From NCBI RefSeq assembly GCF_040676675.1, contig NZ_JBFAPK010000028.1, positions 1 to 64,000 on the forward strand: a stretch of 64,000 nucleotides of DNA, read 5' to 3'. This stretch comes from JBFAPK01 sp040676675 (lineage in GTDB: Bacteria; Actinomycetota; Actinomycetes; Mycobacteriales; Micromonosporaceae). The translations under genes were made by a program, and so were the position numbers. Shown piece after piece: positions 24,987-34,004 of the stretch. Under the pieces are notes generated by a model. That model did no database searches and was not told where the DNA came from. It saw only the letters and a list, made by a program, of their open reading frames with translations. Every line of letters starts with the position of its first letter. Positions within the stretch are counted from its first letter, which is position 1.

Positions 24987-25817
24987 TCAGTCCGCCTGGT
25001 CGAGGAAGGCGAGCGTCACGGCCGCGAAGAGCGGGGAGGCGAAGAGGTTGTAGTGCGTGAGGCCGGGCAGGATCGCCAGCGCGTGGCCGCCCTTCGGCCG
25101 CCCCTCGCCCATCCAGCCCCCGTCGCGCAGACCGCCGTCGAGCAGCTTGAACGCCTCGGTGAAGTGGCTCGGCGGCGCCATGTCGGCGTCGGCGGCGACC
25201 AGCAGCGTCGGCACCCGCAGGCCGCGCACCTCCTCGGTGAGGTCGAAGTCCTTCGCCATCGCCTCGCCGATCTTGTCGAGCAGCTTCGGGAAGTCCTCGG
25301 GACGGGGCGCCACCCGCTGGTACAGCTCGTACATCGGGGTGCCCTTCATGAACTCGGCCGCCGCCGCGCTCACCTGGCCCTGCTGCTGCAGCATCTCCGG
25401 GTAGATGGCGTCGCGGCGGATGTGGGCCGAGGCCGCCACCACGCGCCCGACCTTCTCCGGGTGGCGGATCGCGACGTGGAGCGCCACCCCGCCGCCGAGG
25501 GAGTAGCCGACCACGTCCGGCTTCTCCAGCCCGAGGTGGTCGACGAGCGCGGCGACGTCGTCGGCCATCGTCCTCATGTCGAGCGGCCGGTCGACGTCGG
25601 CGGTCCGGCCGTGCCCCTGCAGGTCGACGGCGATGACCTGGTGGTGGTCGGCCAGGGTGGGCAGGATGGGCCCGAACATCTCCCCCGAGCCGAGTCCCCC
25701 GTGCAGCAGGATCATCGGGCGCCCCGCCCCGTACGTCTCGTAGTACAGGTTGATCCCGTTCACCTCGGCGTACGAACCCGAGCCGGCGGTGTCGGCGGTC
25801 CACTCCGTCGCGGTCAT
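24987..25817 (-). CDS. Alpha/beta hydrolase
   Basis: 276 residues from ATG 25817 (GAAGGAGT just upstream). MILLHGGLGSGEMFGP forms the oxyanion region, VVGYSLGGGVALHVA the nucleophile elbow, LLVAADADM the acid loop and LPGLTHYNLF the His. The cap domain is Met/Gln-rich (MLQQQGQVSAAAAEFM). Closest in pattern to small-molecule esterases and haloperoxidase-like hydrolases. Divergent from the sigma factor gene at 25958. Confidence 0.82.
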   Translation of the reverse strand: MTATEWTADTAGSGSYAEVNGINLYYETYGAGRPMILLHGGLGSGEMFGPILPTLADHHQVIAVDLQGHGRTADVDRPLDMRTMADDVAALVDHLGLEKPDVVGYSLGGGVALHVAIRHPEKVGRVVAASAHIRRDAIYPEMLQQQGQVSAAAAEFMKGTPMYELYQRVAPRPEDFPKLLDKIGEAMAKDFDLTEEVRGLRVPTLLVAADADMAPPSHFTEAFKLLDGGLRDGGWMGEGRPKGGHALAILPGLTHYNLFASPLFAAVTLAFLDQAD

Positions 25818-25957
25818 GATGACTCCTTCGTCTTCCCGATGTCGTCTTCCCGATGTGCTGGACGCTGGTGTTGACCGGGCGAGCACCGGAAACTCATCGC
25901 CGCCGGCGGTACCAATTTTTTTCCCGCGTTGTCGGAGGTCCCCGCTACGGTCACCGG

Positions 25958-26935
25958 GTGAGCGATGTGGCGACGGAGATAACGATCGAGACCCAGCTGG
26001 AGGAGTACCGGCGGGAGCTGACCGGCTACTGCTACCGGATGCTGGGGTCCGCCTTCGAGGCGGAGGACGCGGTGCAGGAGACCATGGTCCGCGCCTGGCG
26101 CGGCCACGAGCGCTTCGAGGGCCGCTCGGCGCTGCGGTCCTGGCTGTACCGGATCGCGACCAATGTCTGCCTGACCATGCTGTCCAGCGCCCAGCGGCGG
26201 GTCCGGCCGATGGATCTCGGCCCGGCCGGGTCAGGTCTGGCCACCGACCCGGGCGAGCCGCGTCCCGACGAGATCTGGGTCGGCCCGGTGCCGGACAGCC
26301 GGGTGCTGCCGGAGGGGAACGACCCGGCCAACCTGGTCGCCGAGCGCGAGTCGATCCGGCTGGCGTTCGTCGCCGCGTTGCAGCACCTGCCGCCCCGGCA
26401 GCGGGCCGTGCTGATCCTGCGGGAGGTGCTGGCCTGGTCGGCCCAGGAGGTGGCCGACCTGCTCGCCACGTCGGTGGCCAGCGTCAACAGCGCCCTCCAG
26501 CGCGCCCGGGCCACGCTCGCGGCCGCCGACACCGCCGCCGCCCTCCGCGAGCCGACCGACGAGGAGCAGAAGGCGCTGCTCGCGCGCTACGTACGGGCCT
26601 TCGAGGCGTACGACCTCGACGCGCTCACGGCGCTGCTGCACGACGAGGCGACGCTCTCCATGCCGCCGCTGCCGCTCTGGCTGCGCGGTCCGGCGGAGAT
26701 CAGCGCCTGGATGGCCGGTACGGGCAACGGCTGCCGCGGCTCCCGCCTGGTGCCGGTCGCGGCCAGCGGCCGGCCGGCGTTCGGGCAGTACCGGCCCGCC
26801 GCCGGCGGCTCGGGGCACGAACCGTGGGCGTTGATCGTGCTGGAGGTGTCAGGCGGACAGATCACGGCCGTCAACAACTTCCTCGACACCGCCCGCCTGT
26901 TCCCGCTGTTCGGGCTGCCCGCCCGCCTCGACTGA
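25958..26935 (+). CDS. ECF sigma factor with C-terminal SnoaL-like extension
   Basis: 325 residues, GTG start. Region 2 is GYCYRMLGSAFEAEDAVQET and SALRSWLYRIATNVCL; region 4 is LPPRQRAVLILREVLAWSAQ followed by EVADLLATSVASVNSALQRA. After about residue 205 a 115-residue NTF2/SnoaL-type domain follows (RYVRAFEAYDLDALTALLHD, then WMAGTGNGCRGSRLVPVA). Such sigma factors (SigJ/ECF41-like groups) often sense through the extension. No anti-sigma gene is adjacent. Its last 87 bases overlap the STAS gene on the opposite strand. Confidence 0.88.
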   Translation: MSDVATEITIETQLEEYRRELTGYCYRMLGSAFEAEDAVQETMVRAWRGHERFEGRSALRSWLYRIATNVCLTMLSSAQRRVRPMDLGPAGSGLATDPGEPRPDEIWVGPVPDSRVLPEGNDPANLVAERESIRLAFVAALQHLPPRQRAVLILREVLAWSAQEVADLLATSVASVNSALQRARATLAAADTAAALREPTDEEQKALLARYVRAFEAYDLDALTALLHDEATLSMPPLPLWLRGPAEISAWMAGTGNGCRGSRLVPVAASGRPAFGQYRPAAGGSGHEPWALIVLEVSGGQITAVNNFLDTARLFPLFGLPARLD

Positions 26936-27223
26936 CGCCTCGGGTAGCGCCTCGGCGAGCCCGAACAGGCGCACGAGCCGGCGCACATCCGCTCCGGCGC
27001 CGCCGACGACCAGCCTGCGGCCGTACCGCGACGCGGTCAGCCGCAGCCGGGCCAGCGCCTCGACCGTCACCGCGTCGGGCACGGCGACGTCCGCCACGTC
27101 GCAGACCACGAGGTCACCGGCGGCACCGTCGCGACCGCGGAGCGATTCGGCGAGTCGGGCGCAGAGGAGAGGGATGTCGGCGCGCCGGACGGTCGCACCG
27201 ACGGAGAAGGAGACCACGCTCAT
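26849..27223 (-). CDS. STAS-domain protein
   Basis: 124 residues, MSVVSFSVGATVRRADIP start. It shows the STAS alternation of strands and helices (DLVVCDVADVAVPDAVTVEA, then ARLRLTASRYGRRLVVGGAG and VRRLVRLFGLAEALP), but the usual phosphorylated Ser/Thr position in the D-x-S-G loop is replaced (VPDAVTVEA), so phospho-control is unlikely. Such proteins act as anti-sigma antagonists or sensors. The 3' end runs 87 bases into the sigma factor gene in antisense, an unusual long overlap. Confidence 0.65.
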   Translation of the reverse strand: MSVVSFSVGATVRRADIPLLCARLAESLRGRDGAAGDLVVCDVADVAVPDAVTVEALARLRLTASRYGRRLVVGGAGADVRRLVRLFGLAEALPEASVEAGGQPEQREQAGGVEEVVDGRDLSA

Positions 27224-27350
27224 GGAATGGGGACCATCCGCGGCCCGGAAACTCACCGCCGTGGACGCGGATCCGGGGGATGTCGACCATCCGGCGCGGC
27301 GCGGCGAAACCGGCTCGACGGCGGGTGCCGGCGATGGCAGCATCCGCCGC

Positions 27351-27827
27351 GTGGTACCGCTGCGGATCGTCAGGGGCGACGCGACCAGCCCGCAGGCGAA
27401 GGGGCCGAAGATCGTCGCGCACGTCTGCAACGACCTCGGCGGGTGGGGCAAGGGCTTCGTCCTGGCGATCTCCCGCCGCTGGCCGGAGCCCGAAAGCGCC
27501 TATCGGCGGTGGCACCGTGAGCGGGCCGGCAACGACTTCGGCCTCGGCGCCACCCAGTTGGTCCAGGTCCGCCCCGACACCTGGGTCGCCAACATGGTCG
27601 CCCAGCGCGGCATCCGTACCGGCAGCGGCGGGCCGCCGATCCGGTACGACGCCGTCGAGCGCTGCCTGCGCGCCGTCGCCGAGCACGCGCTCCGGCTCTC
27701 CGCCTCCGTCCACATGCCGCGCATCGGCTGCGGTCTGGCCGGCGGCCGCTGGGAACGGATCGAACCGCTGGTGGTCGCGGCGCTGTCCGAGCGCGGCATC
27801 GCCACCACGGTCTACGACCACGACTGA
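27351..27827 (+). CDS. Macro-domain protein
   Basis: 158 residues from the GTG at 27351. The core has VPLRIVRGDATSPQ, the ADP-ribose loop AHVCNDLGGWGKGFVLAISR, VANMVAQRG and MPRIGCGLAGGRW, a full macro fold of the Appr-1''-p type. These bind or hydrolyse ADP-ribose derivatives. An ATG at 27222 with GAAGGAG upstream would add 43 residues, but those are poor in family pattern and have more A/T third positions, and they share bases with the STAS start; the shorter form fits the family length. Confidence 0.82.
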   Translation: MVPLRIVRGDATSPQAKGPKIVAHVCNDLGGWGKGFVLAISRRWPEPESAYRRWHRERAGNDFGLGATQLVQVRPDTWVANMVAQRGIRTGSGGPPIRYDAVERCLRAVAEHALRLSASVHMPRIGCGLAGGRWERIEPLVVAALSERGIATTVYDHD

Positions 27828-27897
27828 GCGCCCACCGAACACGCGGTCGACGGGCCGAACCGGGCGCGGGCGGCCGCCGAGATGAAGGGTTTTCCAG

Positions 27898-29862
27898 GTG
27901 TGGGACGAGCTTGATCGGGTTCCGTGGAAGCGGCTGAGACACAACTACGGCGACGCCGCGCAGGTGCCCGCGCTGCTGCGCCGGTGCGCCGAGGACGACG
28001 CGGACCAGGCCGGGGAGGCCCTCGACGAGTTGGACAACCTGCTCTACCACCAGGGCGGCTGGATCTGCCCGGCGGCTTCCGCCGCACTGCCGTTCCTGGT
28101 GGACCTGGCGACCGGCACGGCCGCCCACCATCGCGCCGTGGTCGTCGCCTTGATTGGCCGCTTCGTCCACGAGGCGTCGATCGTCCAGGCTCGCGTCGTC
28201 GACCCGGACTGGCCGGAGACGGTCGAGCGGGAGGTCCCGCGGATGCTGTCGCTGCTCGCCGATCCGGACCCGCGGGTGCGCCGCGAGGCAACCTGGCTGG
28301 TGAGCCGCGCCGGGCTGCCGCACGAGCCGGTTCTCTCGGCGATGTGGCAGCGCTGGCGGGCCGAGCAGGACCGGGTCACCCGTTGGGATCTGGCGCTCGC
28401 CTTCGGCGACCTGCTCGCCCGCGATCCCGGCGCCGCCGACGTCCGCTCCGAGCTGCACGCCCTCCTCGATTCGGAAACCAACGCCGACACCCAACTGGCC
28501 CTCGCCGCCCTGCACGCTCTCGCCGGGTCCGAACCGGAGCTGCCGCCGAGCCGCCTCGCCGAGGCGGTTGCCGCGATCCGGCACGACGACGCGGCCGGCT
28601 GGCAGGACTCCGCGTGGTTCGGCGGCGGTTCGCGGCAGGTGATCGCGAACGCGACCGGACAGCTCATGCGCCGTGACCCGGCGCGCGCGACGAGTTTCGC
28701 CCTCGCCGTCGCCCGCGACTCGGACCATGACGAGCGGATCGCCGGTCTGGCGCAGGCCGCCGACCTGCTCGCCGAATGGCGGGCGGTCGCCCCGGCGCTG
28801 CTCGACTTCCTGATCGAAAGGTTGTCCGACGACGAGGCCGAGGTTCGCTTTCGCGCGGCGTACCTCCTGGGTTGCGTGCCCGACGCCAGCGCACCGGCGG
28901 CCGGTCGGCTCGCCGAGCTGGTCACGGACGCCGCCCTGCGGGACTCCCGACGGCAGGTCACGGTCGGCGACGGCGCGGTGTGGGCGCTCGCCCGATTGGG
29001 CGATCCGCGCTGCCTACCCGCGATCGCGGACCGGCTGGGCGGCCCTCGTCTGGGTTTCGCACAGAATCCCGAGTACATGTCCGCCGCGGGCACCTGGCCC
29101 GGGTTCTGGCTGCCGAGCGTCGACGAGGTGCTGGCCCCGCTGCGCGCGCACGCCGCCCACCTGCTGCCGTACGTGTTGCCCCGGTTGGCCGACGCGGACA
29201 ATTCCGGCCTGGCCCATTCCCTGTGCCGGCTGCTGGGCGCGTGGGGTGCGGCGTCCGCGCCGGCGGTACCGCTGCTGCTGCCGCTGCTCGACCACGACGA
29301 GGTCGGTGGGTCGGCGGCGAGAGCACTCGGCGGGATCGGCCCGGCGGCAGCGGAGACGGCGCCGGCCCTGCGACGCCGCGCCGAGGCTCCGGCGGCCGCC
29401 TGGGCGCACTGGCGGGTCACCGGCGACCCGGCGGTGGCGCTCTCCGTGTTGGCGCGCCGGCTCGACGCCGACCCGCGCCACGAGACGCTGCGGGAACTGG
29501 GAGAGCTGGAACGGCTCGCGGCCGGCATGGCGGAACGGGTGCGGCAGCTCGCCGGCTCCGGCGACGACTGGGTACGCGTCGAGGCCGCCTACGCGCACTG
29601 TCGGATCACCGGCGACCCGGCGGTGGCGGTACCGGTGCTCACCGAGGTCGTACGGCCGCTCTCCGAGGCACGCTGTCTACCGGTGATGATCAACGCTCTG
29701 GAGCGACTGGCCCGGATCGGCGCGCCCGCCGCACCGGCCGTCCCGATAGCCCGGGCGGTGCGGGACAGCCCACGACGGCTGTCGTACTTCGGCGGCTGGC
29801 GGGTGTTCGCGGAGGACGAGCGACTGCGCGCCGCCGCGACAGTGCTGGCCGGCCCGGTCTGA
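27898..29862 (+). CDS. HEAT-repeat protein
   Basis: 654 residues, GTG start. Repeated pairs of amphipathic helices run through the whole chain, for example LSLLADPDPRVRREATWLVS, LIERLSDDEAEVRFRAAYLL and VRVEAAYAHCRITGDPAVAV; the stretch WRVTGDPAVAL recurs as CRITGDPAVAV. No catalytic motif is visible. HEAT arrays are protein-binding scaffolds, and some fused or free forms act in phycobilin lyases or signalling; the partner here is unknown. It follows the macro-domain gene by 70 bases on the same strand. Confidence 0.8.
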   Translation: MWDELDRVPWKRLRHNYGDAAQVPALLRRCAEDDADQAGEALDELDNLLYHQGGWICPAASAALPFLVDLATGTAAHHRAVVVALIGRFVHEASIVQARVVDPDWPETVEREVPRMLSLLADPDPRVRREATWLVSRAGLPHEPVLSAMWQRWRAEQDRVTRWDLALAFGDLLARDPGAADVRSELHALLDSETNADTQLALAALHALAGSEPELPPSRLAEAVAAIRHDDAAGWQDSAWFGGGSRQVIANATGQLMRRDPARATSFALAVARDSDHDERIAGLAQAADLLAEWRAVAPALLDFLIERLSDDEAEVRFRAAYLLGCVPDASAPAAGRLAELVTDAALRDSRRQVTVGDGAVWALARLGDPRCLPAIADRLGGPRLGFAQNPEYMSAAGTWPGFWLPSVDEVLAPLRAHAAHLLPYVLPRLADADNSGLAHSLCRLLGAWGAASAPAVPLLLPLLDHDEVGGSAARALGGIGPAAAETAPALRRRAEAPAAAWAHWRVTGDPAVALSVLARRLDADPRHETLRELGELERLAAGMAERVRQLAGSGDDWVRVEAAYAHCRITGDPAVAVPVLTEVVRPLSEARCLPVMINALERLARIGAPAAPAVPIARAVRDSPRRLSYFGGWRVFAEDERLRAAATVLAGPV

Positions 29863-29978
29863 CCCGTACCCGCCAACCGGGCGCCCCCGGTCTCCTGGTC
29901 GCCGCCGCGCCGGTAAGGTCCGGTAGGGGTCGATGCCGCCCAACCGCAGGTTGAAGACCGCGCCAGGCAGGACACGGC

Positions 29979-30584
29979 CTAGCCGTACGCGCGGATGATG
30001 CGGCCGTTGTCGTCGCCTTCGACGCAACGCAGGTAGTGGTCGACGAGCTGGTCCATCGGCACCGGACGCATGCCGGGGAACTGTTCGGCGAAGGCGTCGA
30101 CGGAGTCGGCGACCATCGTGGGGCTGACGACGTTGATCCGCATGGCCCGTGGTAGCTCGATCGCGGCCGACAGTACAAAGCTGTGCAACGCGCCACTGAT
30201 GACGCCGCCGCCAGTGACGTGCGGCCATGCGTGGTCGGCGAAGATGCCGGAAGTCAGGGTGAAGGAGGCACGGTCAGTGCAGTAGTGCTGGCCGGTGAGG
30301 ACCAGATCGACCTGCCCGAAGAACTTGGCTCGCATGTTCTCGAGCAACGCGTCCGGTGTCAGTGTCGTGAACTCGTCGAGCGCCCCGTGCGCGGCGATGC
30401 TGACGACGCCGTCGACTGTCCCGACCTCCTGGTACATGCCCTCGATGCTGGCGGGTGCGGTGAGGTCGACGTGCACGTCGCCCGAGGTGCGGCCGGCCAC
30501 GACGACGTCGTGACCGCGGGATCGCAGTGCGGGCACCAGTCGACGTCCGATGGTGCCGGCGCCGCCGACGACGACGATTCTCAT
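29979..30584 (-). CDS. Short-chain dehydrogenase-like protein with atypical active site
   Basis: 201 residues from ATG 30584 (GAAAGGA upstream). N-terminal Rossmann motif VVVGGAGTIGRRLVPAL and AGRTSGDVHVDLTAPASIEG place it in the SDR superfamily. Where classical members have Y-x3-K, it reads GGVISGALHSFVLSAAIELP, so the usual Tyr is absent, as in a known minor branch of small SDRs. Cofactor binding is likely, oxidoreductase activity uncertain. It is a lone gene. Confidence 0.78.
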   Translation of the reverse strand: MRIVVVGGAGTIGRRLVPALRSRGHDVVVAGRTSGDVHVDLTAPASIEGMYQEVGTVDGVVSIAAHGALDEFTTLTPDALLENMRAKFFGQVDLVLTGQHYCTDRASFTLTSGIFADHAWPHVTGGGVISGALHSFVLSAAIELPRAMRINVVSPTMVADSVDAFAEQFPGMRPVPMDQLVDHYLRCVEGDDNGRIIRAYG

Positions 30585-30826
30585 CGTGGTTTTCCTTTCG
30601 GGAGTCAGGGCCGGTGTCGCCACGGCTGACCGTTGATGGTGTCGACCTTCGCGGTCCTGTCGCTCATAGGTTCCGCTCGCGTCGTTGTTACCGCTGGCGT
30701 GGTCGATCCTTGATCACCCCGTCGCGACCGTCCAATACCTGTAGCCATAACCTGATGGCATGGATGCGGACACAGGGTTGCCGCGCCACTTCCTGTCGTC
30801 GCCGAGGAAGGTCACCTGATACCGGC

Positions 30827-31273
30827 TCAGACCTGGGCCGACGGGACGAGTCGCTCGTCCACACCACCGCTGCGCACGTAGGCAGCGATGCCGTCGGTCC
30901 AGAACAGCTCGCCGGTGAACGGGTCCGCCGAAGCCGCCACGGCAACGCGCGTCCCGGTTCGTAACGCGACGTTGACGCAGGCCAGTTGGCTTCGCGCGGC
31001 GTAGTTCAATGTTCCGCACAACGGGTCGACAAGCCACATGCGTCCGTTCCCGTCGAGACCGGTGCGGCCGCTCTCCTCGGCCAGCACCACGTCGTCCGGA
31101 CGCGCCGTACGCAGGACGTCGAGGATGGCCTTCTCGGCCTCGACGTCCGCCGTGGTGGCGAAGTCGCCGGCGGTCTTCTGAAAGCGTGTCAACGATGATC
31201 CGTAGTGCGCACGGACGACCGCGGCTCCGGCTGCCGCCGCCTCGACGACCAGGGCCTGGTCAGTGATCGACAT
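30827..31273 (-). pseudogene. Truncated inositol monophosphatase-family protein
   Basis: 148 codons remain open from ATG 31273: MSITDQALVVEAAAAGAAVV, metal-site motifs LAEESGR (Glu67) and WLVDPLCGTLNYA (Asp83), then FWTDGIAAYVRSGG before the stop. Full family members are about 260 residues and carry a further aspartate site in the C-terminal half, which is missing. Downstream bases to 30585 give no convincing continuation in any frame. The gene is probably dead or makes an inactive fragment. Confidence 0.6.
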
Positions 31274-31398
31274 GACGCAACCATAGACGTCGCCGGGACC
31301 GAGCACGGGGACCGTACGAGCAGGACGGGCTGCTGGATCCACCGTGAGCCGCGCTCGCGCGACAGCACCGCCGACAGAGCCGACCCACGGAGCTTGGC

Positions 31399-31947
31399 CT
31401 AGATCTCCAGCCGCAGTCCGGCCCATCGGTCGAGCCATCCCTTGACCTCCACGCGGCGTTGCACCTCCACGCGGCCCGCCGCGTTGTCGAAGGCCGGAGA
31501 CGGGCGGACAACCATTCCCACGAGGTCGGCCAGCCCATGGCAGGCGACCAGGCGAACACCGCCGCCCCGTAACGTGACCGCGACGCACGTTGCCGTTTCG
31601 GGCCATCGCGAGATCGCGTCCAGGGTCGACGTGTAGGGCCTCTCGCCATTGCGCAGGTGCATCCGCGCCTGATTACGAATCTCCCACGGCACCCCGGGCA
31701 GGGCCGCCACGGCCTGGGCCTCGGCGCGTGCGTCCTCGCGTGGGTCCCGCCGCGCCGGGTCGAAGTAGGCGACATCCACGTCGCGCTCCGGCGAGACCGG
31801 AAGGCCGCTGATCGCGTCCCAGACACGGTTGCGTACGAAGCCGGCACCGATCCACCAGTCCGGTAGTCCAAGGCCGGCCGCAGCCCGAAGGACTCTCATC
31901 GCTCCCGGGTCCGACTCGATGACGCCCACCACGTCCTGCGCGCTCAT
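31399..31947 (-). CDS. Nucleotidyltransferase-fold protein (DUF925 type)
   Basis: 182 residues from ATG 31947. The pattern GLPDWWIGAGFVRNRVWDAI with DVDVAYFDP gives the Gly-rich and two-Asp motifs of a minimal nucleotidyltransferase fold; EIRNQARMH and GVRLVACHGLADLVGMVVRP are also family signatures. Related proteins transfer nucleotides to unknown acceptors. It has no clear operon partner. Confidence 0.78.
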   Translation of the reverse strand: MSAQDVVGVIESDPGAMRVLRAAAGLGLPDWWIGAGFVRNRVWDAISGLPVSPERDVDVAYFDPARRDPREDARAEAQAVAALPGVPWEIRNQARMHLRNGERPYTSTLDAISRWPETATCVAVTLRGGGVRLVACHGLADLVGMVVRPSPAFDNAAGRVEVQRRVEVKGWLDRWAGLRLEI

Positions 31948-32125
31948 GACCACCCAGGGGACCCTAGACCAGCGGACGTACGCACCGTCGGCGAGGCGAC
32001 GGCCGAGGGCGGCTTCTCGGGGGATGCCCGGCCGCCGTCGCGCCGTCGCCAACCGTCGACATGACGACGGGGCGAGCCGGTCGGCATCGCCAATACCGGC
32101 GTTCCGGAAGGACGCCCGGCGCGGG

Positions 32126-33283
32126 TCACCGTCCGATCGCGTGCGCGGCGGCGTGCCGCAGGGAGCGGCAGGCCACCACGACCCAGGCGGCGACGAGCAG
32201 CGCGTAGAGGACGACGGTGGGCCAGATGAACAGCTGGGAATGGCTACGGGCGGCGGTGGCGGCGGTGGCGGTCACGAGGGCCCCGAGGGGGAAGATGAAG
32301 GACCACCAGCTGGGCGCGAAGGACAGCCCCGCCCGGAACTCCCGTACGGTCAATCCCACCGCGAGTGCCAGCCACAACATGGCGAAGCCCCACACCGCAA
32401 CTCCGCCCAGCAGCGCGAGGACTGCCGCGCCCTTGGCGTACGGCGCGGGGAGCGCGTCTGGCGCCGCCGTGGCCAGCGCACCCAGCCCCGTCACGACCTG
32501 GCCGAGAGCCCCCAGACCGATCCACACCGTGGGCACCATCGCGCCGGTGGGCGCGTCGTGGTGCACCAGCCGGCTGTAGACCATGGCCAGCACCAGCAGC
32601 ACCGCAATCAGCCCGAGCCCGAACAACGCGTAGCAGCTGAGCAGCAGAGCCAGCCGTAACTGCCCAACGGGCGCGTGCGGGACGAGCAGCGCGCCCGTGG
32701 TGGCCGAGACCAACGGTGGTACCACCGGCATCAGCCAGCCACCGAACGCCGCGTCCGGCGCGAAGCGATGCCGGGTGACCATGAGATACGGCACCGCACA
32801 GGCCGTGGCGAGGCCGAGTGCGGTACCAAGCGCCCACAGCGCGCCGCCCAGATCCAGCGCGGCCCGCGACCCGATCACCGGTTGACCGAATTGCAGCGCC
32901 CCGGCACCCACCGTGAGCAGCGCCACGGCCGGTGCGCCGAAGAATTGAGCCTGTATCGGATCGGCGGCGTGCAGCCGCAGCACCCGCTGCCGGACGTAGC
33001 CGACCATCAGTACGACAAGCAGGAGGCCGGCCGCCAACCAGACGACCGTGGCGGCGGTTCGCAGCCCGGGGAAGCTTCGGGGCAGGGTGGCGGCCGCGTT
33101 GGCGACGATCCCGGTGCCCATCACGGCCGCGAACCAGCTGGGGCTGAGCAGCGGACGACCCGCGCCGTTCGCCGTGGGTCGCCGAGAAGGGGCAAGGTAG
33201 CGAAGCTCTTGGTCCGCGTCACCCTCGGTCGAAACGGCTCGGGCACCGCCGCGGCGTGTCACGGCATCGAACATCCTGGTCAC
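32126..33283 (-). CDS. TDT-family (tellurite/C4-dicarboxylate/SLAC1-like) transporter
   Basis: 385 residues with about ten membrane helices. The first helix reads LLSPSWFAAVMGTGIVANAA, as in TehA/SLAC1 relatives; the pattern of short helices and FAPSWWSFIFPLGALVTAT fits the family. The GTG at 33283 overlaps the TetR stop (GTGA), so regulator and transporter are co-translated; ATG at 33274 is another choice. Probably exports an anion or sulfite/organic acid under TetR control. Confidence 0.85.
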   Translation of the reverse strand: MTRMFDAVTRRGGARAVSTEGDADQELRYLAPSRRPTANGAGRPLLSPSWFAAVMGTGIVANAAATLPRSFPGLRTAATVVWLAAGLLLVVLMVGYVRQRVLRLHAADPIQAQFFGAPAVALLTVGAGALQFGQPVIGSRAALDLGGALWALGTALGLATACAVPYLMVTRHRFAPDAAFGGWLMPVVPPLVSATTGALLVPHAPVGQLRLALLLSCYALFGLGLIAVLLVLAMVYSRLVHHDAPTGAMVPTVWIGLGALGQVVTGLGALATAAPDALPAPYAKGAAVLALLGGVAVWGFAMLWLALAVGLTVREFRAGLSFAPSWWSFIFPLGALVTATAATAARSHSQLFIWPTVVLYALLVAAWVVVACRSLRHAAAHAIGR

Positions 33284-33849
33284 AGGGCCTCGATGGCGGA
33301 GTCCACGATGCGTTGCACGCGTTCGCTGGTGCCGCCGGCCCGGACCAGGACGCTGGTACCGATGATCGTGGCCAGCAGGCCGCTCGCGGCGTCGGCGGGG
33401 GGCTGGTGGCCGGTCAGCTCGCCCGTGGAGCGCCCGTACGCGATGGTGGCACGGAAGGCTTCCTCGATCCGGTCGAAGAGGGCGTTGCCGATCTCGGTGA
33501 CCGCCGCGTCGGTCTCGGCGAGTTCGCCGATCGCGTTCACCACCAGGCAGCCGCGCCGGTGGTCGCCGAAACCGGTCATCTCCTCGACGACAGCCCGCAG
33601 CCTCGACCGTACCGGGCCGGGCTCGTCCAGGAGCTCGACGAGAGCCGTGGCGCGCAACGAGCTGTAGGCGAGTAATGCCTGGGTGAACAGGTTGTGCTTG
33701 CTGTCGAACGTGTTGTACAGGCTGCCCTTGCCGATACCCAGCTCGTCGGCGAGGCCCTGTGGGCTGGTGGCCCCGTACCCCTGGCGCCAGAAGACATCCA
33801 TGGCCATCCCGACGGCGGCGGCCGGCTCGAACTTCGCGGGTCGTCCCAT
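33280..33849 (-). CDS. TetR-family regulator of the TDT transporter
   Basis: 189 residues. HTH: GMAMDVFWRQGYGATSPQGL and ADELGIGKGSLYNTFDSKHN. The C-terminal part (GCLVVNAIGELAETDAAV) is typical of the TetR_C group that includes AcrR/YxaF-like repressors. A perfect palindrome covers the promoter region 14 bases above its ATG. It should repress itself and the transporter. Confidence 0.9.
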   Translation of the reverse strand: MGRPAKFEPAAAVGMAMDVFWRQGYGATSPQGLADELGIGKGSLYNTFDSKHNLFTQALLAYSSLRATALVELLDEPGPVRSRLRAVVEEMTGFGDHRRGCLVVNAIGELAETDAAVTEIGNALFDRIEEAFRATIAYGRSTGELTGHQPPADAASGLLATIIGTSVLVRAGGTSERVQRIVDSAIEAL

Positions 33850-33862
33850 GAGCTCAACCTAG

Positions 33863-33890
33863 GCATATTTGACCTCCAGGTCAAATATGC
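33863..33890. promoter_or_regulatory. Perfect 28-bp palindromic operator of the TetR-TDT operon
   Basis: GCATATTTGACCT (33863-33875) and AGGTCAAATATGC (33878-33890) are exact 13-base arms around CC. The A+T-rich core stands out sharply, and both strands contain a TTGACC -35-like hexamer. Binding by the TetR protein would block the promoter of its own operon. Confidence 0.75.
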
Positions 33891-34004
33891 GGTCGCACCG
33901 GCGACCGCTCCGCCGGGCCAAGCTCTTGATCAGGCGAAGTAGTGGCCCTGTCCGAGGTCGGCGATCAGCCCGGGCCGAGCTGATCGCAGCGGCCCGGGCG
34001 ACCG

